The notes beneath the pieces are model-generated. The model searched no databases. It was not told the DNA's origin and was given only the letters and a program-made list of their open reading frames with translations. Positions 30,853-40,194 of a stretch of DNA of 58,591 bases are shown piece after piece. The first letter of the stretch is position 1. Every line of letters starts with the position of its first letter. The position numbers and the translations under genes are program-made. Origin of the DNA: Candidatus Aminicenantota bacterium (lineage in GTDB: Bacteria; Acidobacteriota; Aminicenantia; JAMOAD01); contig JALVQI010000242.1 of NCBI GenBank assembly GCA_027031485.1, forward strand, positions 1 to 58,591, written 5' to 3'.

Positions 30853-31751
30853 ATGTTAAAGTTTAACATCTCAGCATAATCTTTAAATCTTTTCTCAAAT
30901 TCTTTCCTGGTTAATTTTTTCAATCTTTCAGTTCCGAAATCCTCTATTGTAAAAGAAGAGACTATTGTTCCGTAAACCATGGCTCTTTTAAGAGTTTTTT
31001 CATTGATCTCTTCGGCTTCTTCGAGAAACCCCATAAAAGCTCCGCCATAACTATCACCGGCTCCCGTGGGATCTATGACTGTCTCAACAGGGTAGGGAGG
31101 GATAACTGTAAATTTATTATTAAAATAAAGCATGGAGCCATTTTCTCCTTTTTTTATCAAGACAAATTTAACGCCATACTCCTTTAATGCTTTTGCTGCA
31201 TCATAGATATAGGATTTACCGGTGAGCATTCTTGCTTCCTCATCATTGAGTATGATTCCATCCGCTTTTCTTATAACTTTCTCAAGACCTTCTCTGTCAA
31301 TATTTATCCACAGATTCATAGTATCCATAACATAGAATTTGTTTTCTCCCAATTGTTCCATTACCTTTTCCTGCAAAGAAGGAGCAATGTTTGCAAGAAA
31401 TACATTATTTTCATCTTTGTAAAAATCAGGTATTTTGGGATCAAATTGTTCAAAAACATTAAGTTCAGTACTTATGGTTTCCCTTTCAAGAAAATCGTCC
31501 GAATACTTTCCGGCCCAGAAAAATGTTTTCCCTTTTTCTCTTACAATACCTCTTGTATCTATTCCCCTTTCTTCCATTTCTTCTATTATTTCCTGAGGGA
31601 AATCTTCCCCTACAACACCTACAAGTTTTGGGTTTTCAAAAAGGGAAGCAGCATAGGCATAGTATGTAAGGGAGCCTCCTACTATTCTCTCTCTTTTTCC
31701 GTGAACATTTTCAATTGTGTCAAAAGCAATTGAACCTATGGAAAGACTCAT
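30849..31751 (-). CDS. PfkB family carbohydrate/nucleoside kinase
   Basis: IVGGSLTYYAYAAS; signature VIDPTGAGDSYGGAFMGFL. Confidence 0.9.
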   Translation of the reverse strand: MSLSIGSIAFDTIENVHGKRERIVGGSLTYYAYAASLFENPKLVGVVGEDFPQEIIEEMEERGIDTRGIVREKGKTFFWAGKYSDDFLERETISTELNVFEQFDPKIPDFYKDENNVFLANIAPSLQEKVMEQLGENKFYVMDTMNLWINIDREGLEKVIRKADGIILNDEEARMLTGKSYIYDAAKALKEYGVKFVLIKKGENGSMLYFNNKFTVIPPYPVETVIDPTGAGDSYGGAFMGFLEEAEEINEKTLKRAMVYGTIVSSFTIEDFGTERLKKLTRKEFEKRFKDYAEMLNFNI

Positions 31752-31760
31752 AGTTTCCTC

Positions 31761-32627
31761 CTAAATGTATTTTCCGATTATTAGTCTTAATCTATCCTTA
31801 ACCTCTTCGGAAATAATATCGGGTGAAGTTATTATCGAATATTTTAATGCTGATTTACATTCACAGGAATCATTCCTATTCTCGGGAATCAAAGGAATAA
31901 CTTTTTTAATTAACCTTTGAGCATTTTCAGTGTTCTTTTTCAAGTTTTCTATTACCATTTCCACCGTGACATTATCCTCATCCTCTTTCCAGCAATCATA
32001 GTCTGTAACAAGGGCAACGGTTGTATAGCAGAGCTCAGCTTCTCTGGCAAGTTTAGCCTCAGTGGCATTTGTCATTCCAATCACATCAAAGCCGAATTTC
32101 CTGTATGAGTTGGATTCTGCTATGGTTGAAAAGTGAGGTCCCTCTATATTTATATAGGTCCCTTTATTATGAATACTTAGTCCCAACTCTTTTCCAGCTC
32201 TGTATAAAAGTTCTCTTAGAACCGGGCAGGTAGGATGTGCGAAACTTACATGGGCAACAATTCCTTCTTCAAAAAATGTGTTTTTTCTTTTAATTGTTTT
32301 ATCAAAGAATTGATCCACAAGCACTATATCAAGAGGCTTTACCTCTTCCTTCAGAGAACCTACGGCGGAAACTGAGATAATCCTTTCCACTCCGAGCATT
32401 TTAAACCCATAGATATTAGCCCTGTAATTTATTTCAGATGGATTATACCTGTGTCCTCTTGAATGCCTTGAAAGAAAGGCGACTCTTCTGCCCTCTATCT
32501 CAACAACCATATAATTATCCGAAGGTTTTCCGAAAGGAGTTGTGAGGGATTTTTCTCCGATTAGCTTAACTCCTTCCATCTCATAAAAACCACTACCTCC
32601 GATAATCCCGATTTTTATCCTTTCCAT
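31761..32627 (-). CDS. mtnP: S-methyl-5'-thioadenosine phosphorylase
   Basis: IGIIGGSGFYEMEGV, TPFGKPSD, FLSRHSRGHRYNPSEINYRANIY, EGPHFSTIAESNSYR, IGMTNATEAKLAREAELCY. Confidence 0.92.
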   Translation of the reverse strand: MERIKIGIIGGSGFYEMEGVKLIGEKSLTTPFGKPSDNYMVVEIEGRRVAFLSRHSRGHRYNPSEINYRANIYGFKMLGVERIISVSAVGSLKEEVKPLDIVLVDQFFDKTIKRKNTFFEEGIVAHVSFAHPTCPVLRELLYRAGKELGLSIHNKGTYINIEGPHFSTIAESNSYRKFGFDVIGMTNATEAKLAREAELCYTTVALVTDYDCWKEDEDNVTVEMVIENLKKNTENAQRLIKKVIPLIPENRNDSCECKSALKYSIITSPDIISEEVKDRLRLIIGKYI

Positions 32628-32710
32628 AATTCCTCCTTTTGAGCGTATTTTAGACTATAAAATATTATTTTTAAAGGATAATGTCAATTATCAAATATTA
32701 AATTTATTCT

Positions 32711-34165
32711 TTATCCCGCCAGATGCTCCAGTGTTTTTGTAAGTAGAATCCAGAATCTTTCCACTGTTGAGATCTGAACCTTTTCGTCGGGAGAATGGGG
32801 GTTTTTAATAGTGGGGCCAAATGAGATCATATCCATTCCGGGAAATTTTTCCCCTATGATACCTGTCTCAAGTCCTGCGTGAATAGCCTCAACAACAGGT
32901 TCTTTCCCGAAAATCTCCTTATGGAGTTTTACCATAGTCTTGAGAATTTCAGAATCAGGATTCGGTGTCCATCCGGGATATGGATTCGGCTGCTCTATCT
33001 CTGCTTCTATTAATTTAGCAAAAGCTTTAAGAGAATTAAGCACAAATCTTAATTCGGAGTTTATTGAGCTTCTGCTGCTCTTAACAATTTCAAAAGATTT
33101 TTCTTTTGTATGAACAGCGGCAAGATTCGTGGATGTTTGGACTAATCCTTTTATTGCCTGGCTCATTGCAAGAACTCCGTGGGGAAGAGCAAGTATTGAA
33201 TTAATAATTTTATCTCTAACCATTTTTGTAAATACTTTATCAGGCATCTTTTCATCCTTTGCTTCAATCATAACTCCATCATCCGTTCCCTTAAGCTCCT
33301 CTTTTACCTCTGAGAGGACACATTTTACTATCTTTTCAAGCTCGGGCTCATCTTTCTTGTTTAAAACGATAATCGCATAGGCTTCTCTCGGAATAGCATT
33401 TCTTTTATCTCCACCTTCTATGAGATTAAGCTCATAGTCAACCTTTTCTCTGAGTTCATACAAAACTCTCCCGACAATCTTTATGGCATTTCCTCTACCA
33501 CTGTTTATGTCTACTCCGGAATGTCCTCCTTTTAAACCTGATACAAAAATTCTTACTGCTTTTTCATTTCCCGGAATAATGGTTTCAGTTTCCAGCGTAA
33601 AGATGGAATCTCCTCCTCCTGCACATCCTATTGTAAAAACACCATCATCTTCACTATCAAGATTCAGTAGTATTTTTCCTTTTAAAGAACCTGGTTTTAT
33701 ATAGGCTGCTCCGGTAAGTCCCCTTTCCTCATCAATAGTGAAAAGGGCTTCTATGGGGCCATGAACAAGAGAATTATCTTCAAGCACAGCAAGTGCTGCA
33801 GCAACACCGATTCCATTGTCAGCTCCAAGTGTTGTTCCATCAGCTTTAAGCCAATCTCCTTCCCTTTTTAATTTAATTGGGTCCTTTGTAAAATCGTGGT
33901 CAACATCAGAATTTTTTTCACAGACCATATCTATATGTCCCTGTAGAATAACACCCGGTGCATTCTCCTTACCGGGAGTGGCGGGCTTTCTGACAATGAT
34001 ATTACCCACTTCATCCTTTGTGTAATCAAGTTTATGTGCTTTCGCAAATTCAACAATATAGTTTCCGATAGCTTCTTCATTACCTGAGCATCTCGGGATT
34101 TTCCTGATTTCATCAAAATGTTTCCATAAAATTTCGGGTTTTAAGCCTTCAAGCACTTTATCCAT
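32711..34165 (-). CDS. pepD: Aminoacyl-histidine dipeptidase (PepD, M20)
   Basis: FDEIRKIPRCSGNEEAI, LQGHIDMVCEKN, LGADNGIGVAAALAVLED, FTIDEERGLTGA, GLKGGHSGVDI. Confidence 0.94.
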   Translation of the reverse strand: MDKVLEGLKPEILWKHFDEIRKIPRCSGNEEAIGNYIVEFAKAHKLDYTKDEVGNIIVRKPATPGKENAPGVILQGHIDMVCEKNSDVDHDFTKDPIKLKREGDWLKADGTTLGADNGIGVAAALAVLEDNSLVHGPIEALFTIDEERGLTGAAYIKPGSLKGKILLNLDSEDDGVFTIGCAGGGDSIFTLETETIIPGNEKAVRIFVSGLKGGHSGVDINSGRGNAIKIVGRVLYELREKVDYELNLIEGGDKRNAIPREAYAIIVLNKKDEPELEKIVKCVLSEVKEELKGTDDGVMIEAKDEKMPDKVFTKMVRDKIINSILALPHGVLAMSQAIKGLVQTSTNLAAVHTKEKSFEIVKSSRSSINSELRFVLNSLKAFAKLIEAEIEQPNPYPGWTPNPDSEILKTMVKLHKEIFGKEPVVEAIHAGLETGIIGEKFPGMDMISFGPTIKNPHSPDEKVQISTVERFWILLTKTLEHLAG

Positions 34166-34326
34166 AATTATCCTCCTAAAATTTATTTATTATTTAATAT
34201 ACTTTATTACTACAATAAAAAAAAGTCAACCCAGCACCATCTTTTTTGATTAGTGTTACTTTGGTGAAGGCTTCTTTTTATATTCGTCATTTAGCCGAAG
34301 CGTTTTCACTTTTACTGTTGGAAAGA

Positions 34327-34346
34327 AAGTGCTGGGCACGCCCAGC
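34327..34346. repeat. Short perfect hairpin TGCTGGGC-AC-GCCCAGCA
   Basis: Directly readable in the pepD-NRAMP intergenic region. Confidence 0.7.
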
Positions 34347-34377
34347 ATACACTATCTTTATTGATTAAACATTAACC

Positions 34378-34405
34378 GTAGGGGCAATTCATGAATTGCC
34401 CCTAC
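34378..34405. repeat. 28-bp perfect palindrome GTAGGGGCAATTCATGAATTGCCCCTAC (REP/MITE-like), with a partial copy at 34534-34562
   Basis: Sequence equals its reverse complement; the partial copy ATTGAATTGCCCCTACAAATATTTATTGC matches the right half plus flank. Confidence 0.85.
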
Positions 34406-34582
34406 AGATATTTGTTGCGCTTTGCCATTTTTTAAATTAAAAAAATCAAAAATTAAAAAAAATTAATCACAAAAAATTACCCATATTCCCTGTAATTAGC
34501 TCAAGGCTCAAAGCTCAATGCTCAGGGCTATTACATTGAATTGCCCCTACAAATATTTATTGCAGTTCACCTTATAGTCTTT

Positions 34583-35758
34583 TTAAAAAAATTTCTTTAT
34601 ATTAATTAGAACAATAATTAAAAAGATGATTATGAATAGAAAATTTTGTAAGAGGTTATTTTTAAACTCTTTTACCTCTTTCGTGTTTAAAAGATAAAAC
34701 ACAAAGAGAGCAACTATAGGAAGAAGAAGGGCATTGGTAACCTGAGCTAAAATTATAAGTGAAAGGGGTTTTATCTTTAAAAAACTAATAATCACACCTG
34801 TAAGGATTACTATTGTGAAGATTAATTTAAACAGTGGATTATTTTCTTTCCAGCCGAAAAGTCCCTTTGATGTGAATGATGCGGCATAGGGTGCTGTGAT
34901 CGCCGAAGAAAGGCCCGCGGAGAATAATCCGATACCAAAGCTTATTTCAGCAAAATTCCCGAACAATGGTTTTAATTGTAACGAAAGATCAGCCGGAGAT
35001 GAGATTGTCAAATGCTTTAGAAAGTATGCAACACTTGCGGTTATGATTATTGCAATTGTTATAAATCCGCCCAATCCTATAGCAAGAACAATATCCCATC
35101 TCATAAGTTTTATGCTATCCTTTGATTTCCACTTTTTTAAAACCGATGATGAGTGTAAAAAAAGGTTGTATGGAACAATGGTGGTGCCTAAAAGGGCAAG
35201 AATAAGAGTAATGGAGCCTTTTGGAATTGAAGGTTTCAATCCTTTGATTATCTCTGAAATTTCAGGGCTTACAATTATAGCTGTAATAAAAAAGCTTATT
35301 CCCATAATTACAACCAAAAACACTAAAAATTTTTCTATAATCTTATATTTGCCTATAAAAAGGAGAATAAGAGCAATAAGGCTTATTATTATAACCCAGA
35401 TATTGAGAGAAATTCCTGAAATTATATTAATTCCTAAGGCACCGCCTATTATATTCCCGGCTTCATATGCCGCACATCCAACTATAATTGCTAAAAATGC
35501 AAGGATTTGAAACACTATTTTTATCAAAGAATTTTCAGGTATTTTCACAAGAGCTGAGCCAATATCCATACCTGTTGAGAGGGAGAATTTTCCAACCATC
35601 TCCTGTAAAATGATAGCTGAAACTATGGCTATGATAACCACCCATATCAGAGAATAGCCGAATTTTGCCCCCGCAAGTGTTGCTGATGTCACTGTTCCCG
35701 GGCCTATAAAGGCAGCTGCTATTAAAAATCCGGGACCAAATCTATTCCTTTTTCCCAT
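34583..35758 (-). CDS. Divergent NRAMP (SLC11) superfamily transporter
   Basis: N-terminal GPGFLIAAAFIGPGTVTSATLAGAKFGYSLIWV and TM6-like LLGTTIVPYNLFLHSS fit NRAMP, but canonical DPGN and MPH are replaced. Confidence 0.88.
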   Translation of the reverse strand: MGKRNRFGPGFLIAAAFIGPGTVTSATLAGAKFGYSLIWVVIIAIVSAIILQEMVGKFSLSTGMDIGSALVKIPENSLIKIVFQILAFLAIIVGCAAYEAGNIIGGALGINIISGISLNIWVIIISLIALILLFIGKYKIIEKFLVFLVVIMGISFFITAIIVSPEISEIIKGLKPSIPKGSITLILALLGTTIVPYNLFLHSSSVLKKWKSKDSIKLMRWDIVLAIGLGGFITIAIIITASVAYFLKHLTISSPADLSLQLKPLFGNFAEISFGIGLFSAGLSSAITAPYAASFTSKGLFGWKENNPLFKLIFTIVILTGVIISFLKIKPLSLIILAQVTNALLLPIVALFVFYLLNTKEVKEFKNNLLQNFLFIIIFLIIVLINIKKFF

Positions 35759-37286
35759 AACCTCCTCCTCCCGGTGTTTTTATTATAAGAGAATCTCCCT
35801 TTTTTAATCTTATATTAAATTTGCCACCCATTTTAATTTTTTTATTGTCTTTTATTACAATATTTTCACCCTCTTTTCCACTTTTACCTCCGAAAAGACC
35901 ATATGGTTTGTAAACCCTTCTTTCGGAAAGCACACTAACATCAACATTATCAAGAAAAATATACTCTCTTATAATTCCGTCTCCTCCCCTCCATTTGCCT
36001 TTACCTCCGGAGTTTTTTCTTATTGAATATCTTTTTATAATAACAGGAAAATTTCTTTCTATTGCCTCAATCGGTGTGTTCAGTGAATTTGTCATATGGG
36101 TATGAACAGCCGAACAACCGTTAAAGCCTTTTCCTGCTCCGCTTCCTCCTCCTATTGTTTCATAGTAGGTATAGCCCTTTCCGCCGAAAGAAATATTGTT
36201 CATTGTCCCCTGAGAAGCCGCCGGGATTTTATCTTTAAGCATTTTTGAAAAAGCTCCTAAGAGAACATCAACAATTCTCTGGGATGTTTCAACATTTCCT
36301 CCGGCAATGGCTGATGGCTTTTCCGCATTCACAATACTTCCCTTCTTTATATTAAGTTCAACAGGCCTCATAATTCCCGAGTTTATCGGTATATCTTCTC
36401 CCGAAAGTGTTGTTAGCACATAAAGAACTGCTGAATATGTTATTGCTTTATTGGCATTGATTCCCCCTCTAACCTGAGAATGGGACTTTGAAAAATCTAT
36501 CTTTATTTTATCTCCGCTTTTCTCTATTTCAACATTTATATTTATATTCTTTGAACCGAATCCATCATCATCTAAAAAATCTTCAAAGGAAAATTTACCC
36601 TTCGGGACAGATTTTATAAAATCTTTAAAAATTTTTTCCGTATAATTGATAAGCTCTTCCGAAAAGTATCTGATTTTTTCTACTCCATACTTTTCTATTA
36701 TCTCCTTTAATCTTTTTATTCCCCTTTCATTTGCCGCAATTTGAGCCATTAAATCTCCCTTTCTCTCCTCCGGAGTTCTGACATTGCTCAATATTAAATT
36801 TAAAATATCTTTGTTAAGCTTACCCTTTTTAATTATTTTTAAAGGTGGAATTATCAGTCCTTCCTGAAAGATTTCAGATGCCAGAGGCATGGAACCTGCC
36901 TGCATTCCCCCGACATCACTGTGATGTGCTCTGTTGGCTACTATGAAAAGAAGCTCCCCATTGTAAAAGAGCGGGGAAATAAGGGTTATATCCGGTAGAT
37001 GGGTTCCTCCTCTGTACGGGTCATTGAGTATGACCATATCTCCCTCTTCCAAAATCACCTCTTCAAGTGCTGTCTTTACTGAGAGAGGCATTGCTCCCAA
37101 ATGAACAGGGATATGGGTTCCGAAGGCAAAACTTTCCCCTCCGGATGTAAAAAGTGCGCATGAAAAATCATTCCTCTCCTTTATGTTTGGCGAAAATGCA
37201 GAGCGTTGAAGAATTTTTCCCATCTCATCACTTACAGATTGAAAAATATTTTTGAATATTGTGATTTCTATTGAGTCCTTAATCAT
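35742..37286 (-). CDS. hyuB: Hydantoinase B/oxoprolinase family protein
   Basis: ERNDFSCALFTSGGESFAFGTHIPVHLGAMP, LNDPYRGGTHLPDITLISPLF, RAHHSDVGGMQAGSMP, TPGGGGYG. Confidence 0.95.
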   Translation of the reverse strand: MIKDSIEITIFKNIFQSVSDEMGKILQRSAFSPNIKERNDFSCALFTSGGESFAFGTHIPVHLGAMPLSVKTALEEVILEEGDMVILNDPYRGGTHLPDITLISPLFYNGELLFIVANRAHHSDVGGMQAGSMPLASEIFQEGLIIPPLKIIKKGKLNKDILNLILSNVRTPEERKGDLMAQIAANERGIKRLKEIIEKYGVEKIRYFSEELINYTEKIFKDFIKSVPKGKFSFEDFLDDDGFGSKNININVEIEKSGDKIKIDFSKSHSQVRGGINANKAITYSAVLYVLTTLSGEDIPINSGIMRPVELNIKKGSIVNAEKPSAIAGGNVETSQRIVDVLLGAFSKMLKDKIPAASQGTMNNISFGGKGYTYYETIGGGSGAGKGFNGCSAVHTHMTNSLNTPIEAIERNFPVIIKRYSIRKNSGGKGKWRGGDGIIREYIFLDNVDVSVLSERRVYKPYGLFGGKSGKEGENIVIKDNKKIKMGGKFNIRLKKGDSLIIKTPGGGGYGKKE

Positions 37287-39243
37287 TTTTCACCATCAAA
37301 ATATTTGAAAATTCATCAATTTCAAGGGAAAAGGAGGGCGGAACAACAAGAGTTGAAAATTCTGATATCAAAATTGCCGGAGTTTTTAACTTAGCTTCAG
37401 GATAAAGTTCTTCTCTTTTGTAATAATTGAACTTTGTAAACTTTCCATTATAGTAAATCTTTTTGACCTGAGATTCTATATTTCTTTTCTTTTCTATTTT
37501 AGGATTAAATTTAGCCTCTGATATTTTACCGACTGCTATAAGTCTTATGTTTACTATCTCAATATCCTCGTCTTTTAAAGAGTATGAGTAAAGTTTTCTG
37601 TGTTCTCTGTGAAAATTTGTAATATAGTTTTTATCAAAAGGTATTGAAAGTTCATATGATTGTCCCCTATATCTCATCTCCACATATTTTAAGATCTCAC
37701 TTTTTTCTTCCGGTATGTTTTCATCTTTTAAAATATTAAATGCCTTTTTCTCCAATTTTTTAAATTCATTTTTAATGAAAAATTCCGTTTCTTCAGACTG
37801 CATTTTTAAAATAGGAAGTGAAAATTCTTTTTGAAATTTTGAAAAAATCATTCCCAGAGCTGAAAAAACACCCTGATTATCGGGGATGAGGATTTTCCTG
37901 ATATCAAGCCTTTCCGCAAGAAATGAAGCTATAAGGCCTCCGGCTCCCCCAAAGGGCAAAAGTGTAAAAAATCTCGGATCCTCTCCCTTTTCCACTGTAA
38001 TCCTTCTTAAAGCTCTCTCTATTGAGGAGACAGATATCTTTATAATTCCTTCAGCTGTTTCATAAACTGTTTTCCTCAATTTATCGGCAATCTTTTTAAT
38101 TGCTTTAAAACTCCTTTCCGGGTGGATCTTCATCTTTCCGCCTAAAAAATAATCGGGATCAATTATATTCAGTACGACAAAAGCATCTGTTATGGTTGGA
38201 AGTTCGGATTTTCCATAACATGCGGGACCGGGATCTGCGCCCGCACTTTCGGGTCCCACCTGTAAAACTCCGGCTCTGTCAACCTTTGCAATTGAGCCTC
38301 CCCCGGCTCCCACCGTCTCTATCTCTATCATGGGAATTTTTATCTTTAAATGGTTCATCTCTCTGTCTTTTGACAATATTAAATTTCCATCCTTTATTAG
38401 AGAAACATCTGTTGATGTTCCTCCCATATCCAGAGTTATAAGATTTTTTTCACCTGAAATATCAGCTATGAGTTTTGCGGCAATAAGCCCTCCGGAGGGA
38501 CCTGAGAGCAGAGTTCTTACAGGTTCAATCTTTATCTTTTCAGGGGAAAGAACTCCTCCGTTTGATTGAATGATGTAAAACTTCTTTCCCTTTAAACCTT
38601 CCTGAATTTTATTAATATAGTTTGACACAATTGGCATAAGAGATGAATTTAAGACAGTGATAATTCCCCTTTCATACTCCCTGTATTCGGGAAAGATTTC
38701 GGAGGAGATTGTTATAAAATCAAAACCTTCGTTTTTAAGAATATCTTTCACCCTTTTTTCGTTTTTACTGTTTTTGTAAGAGTGTAAAAAGAGGATTGCA
38801 ATCGCTTTTGCTTTTCTCTCTTTTATTTTTTTTGCTATCTCCGAAATCTCTTTATCTTCCACCTCTTTTAAAACTTTTCCGTCAAAAAGTATTCTTTCAT
38901 TTAGCCCGAATATCATATTATCTTTAATAATCTGAGACGGTTTTTGAGGATTTAGAGAGAAAAGATTCACTCTGTTTTGTCTTCCTATTTTAAGGATATC
39001 CTCAAATCCCTTTGTTGTAATAAAGGCTGTCTTAGTCATCTTATTTTCAAGAAAGGTATTTGTCGCAACAGTAGTTCCGTGGATTAGTAAAAAATCTTTT
39101 TTAAGATAGTGCTTTAAACCATCCAAAATTGTTTTTTCCGGATTTTTGGGGGTTGAAAGAATTTTAAAGCTCTTTATTTTTCCGTTTTCAAACACAACAA
39201 AATCAGTGAATGTTCCACCCGTGTCAATTCCAATTGTAAGCAT
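37279..39243 (-). CDS. hyuA: Hydantoinase/oxoprolinase A family protein
   Basis: IGIDTGGTFTDFVVFENGK, LLIHGTTVATNTFLE, LSGPSGGLIAAKL, LDMGGTSTDVSLI, VGPESAGADPGPACYG. Confidence 0.95.
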   Translation of the reverse strand: MLTIGIDTGGTFTDFVVFENGKIKSFKILSTPKNPEKTILDGLKHYLKKDFLLIHGTTVATNTFLENKMTKTAFITTKGFEDILKIGRQNRVNLFSLNPQKPSQIIKDNMIFGLNERILFDGKVLKEVEDKEISEIAKKIKERKAKAIAILFLHSYKNSKNEKRVKDILKNEGFDFITISSEIFPEYREYERGIITVLNSSLMPIVSNYINKIQEGLKGKKFYIIQSNGGVLSPEKIKIEPVRTLLSGPSGGLIAAKLIADISGEKNLITLDMGGTSTDVSLIKDGNLILSKDREMNHLKIKIPMIEIETVGAGGGSIAKVDRAGVLQVGPESAGADPGPACYGKSELPTITDAFVVLNIIDPDYFLGGKMKIHPERSFKAIKKIADKLRKTVYETAEGIIKISVSSIERALRRITVEKGEDPRFFTLLPFGGAGGLIASFLAERLDIRKILIPDNQGVFSALGMIFSKFQKEFSLPILKMQSEETEFFIKNEFKKLEKKAFNILKDENIPEEKSEILKYVEMRYRGQSYELSIPFDKNYITNFHREHRKLYSYSLKDEDIEIVNIRLIAVGKISEAKFNPKIEKKRNIESQVKKIYYNGKFTKFNYYKREELYPEAKLKTPAILISEFSTLVVPPSFSLEIDEFSNILMVKND

Positions 39244-39377
39244 AAAAGATATTAATATATTTATCTTTCACAGTCAATTTGCTTTTTATGGCTTTTTGGT
39301 ATCAAATTTTAAAATTGTTATTAATTTATGAAAACCTTGTTATATATTTTTCCTGATTTTTTTGATAAAATAGAAAA

Positions 39378-40193
39378 ATGGAAAAATTAAAAAGTATTGG
39401 GACAATTTTTAAAGAAGAAAGAGAAAGAAAAAAAATCTCCATTGAAGAAGTTGGCAAAGTAACAAAGCTTTCAAAAAGTATTATTTTAGCTATTGAAAAT
39501 GATAATTTTGAGGATTTGCCCGGAGGATTTTTTAACAGGGGAATTTTAAAAACTTACGCTGACTTTCTTAAGCTTGATTCAAGAAAAATTCTTGAGTTGT
39601 ATGAAAAAACAGGTGAAAGAAAAGAAGAGCGTGGAAACAAAATCCTTAAAGTAAAAGAGAATTTTAAGCCTGTAATTTTTTCCAGAAAAGTGGTTGTATT
39701 AATAATAATTTTAGTTATTTTTTTATTCTTTGTCTGGATTTTAATTCCAGGGGGGGGCTCAAAGATTAATCTTAAAGAAATGGAAAAATTAAAAAAAACA
39801 GCTGTAAAAAAATCATTGAAAACAGAAAGAGAAAGTAAAACCATTGAGATAAAAGAAAAAGAAAATCTGAAGAATGAAAAAGACAGGGATAAAGGGGGAA
39901 GGGTGAATCAATCTACGGAATTTTATGATAATAATATGCTAAATATAAAAATCGTTTTTAATGATCAATGCTGGATAGAAGTAAAAAAAGGAAATACAAT
40001 CATCGTCTCAAGATTGTTTTACAGAGGAGAGAAATATCAAGTTAAGGGAAAGGAGCTTGTTATAAAATTCGGGAATCCCGGGGCAGTGGAGCTGTTTATA
40101 AACAATAAAAAATATCCATTTGATTATAAGGATGGAATACCAAAAACTTTAAACTTAAATATAAACAAATTATCAGCATTTTTGAAGAGATAG
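39378..40193 (+). CDS. RodZ-like protein (N-terminal HTH, TM, C-terminal DUF4115-like domain)
   Basis: IGTIFKEERERKKISIEEVGKVTKLSKSIILAIENDNFEDLPGGFFNRGILKTYADFL, single TM, C-terminal CWIEVKKGNTIIVSRLFYRGEKY. Confidence 0.88.
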   Translation: MEKLKSIGTIFKEERERKKISIEEVGKVTKLSKSIILAIENDNFEDLPGGFFNRGILKTYADFLKLDSRKILELYEKTGERKEERGNKILKVKENFKPVIFSRKVVVLIIILVIFLFFVWILIPGGGSKINLKEMEKLKKTAVKKSLKTERESKTIEIKEKENLKNEKDRDKGGRVNQSTEFYDNNMLNIKIVFNDQCWIEVKKGNTIIVSRLFYRGEKYQVKGKELVIKFGNPGAVELFINNKKYPFDYKDGIPKTLNLNINKLSAFLKR

Positions 40194-40194
40194 A

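Noticed and set aside
34896-35510. 204-aa plus-strand ORF
   Set aside because: Lies fully antisense to the convincing NRAMP gene; composition looks like a mirror-frame artefact.
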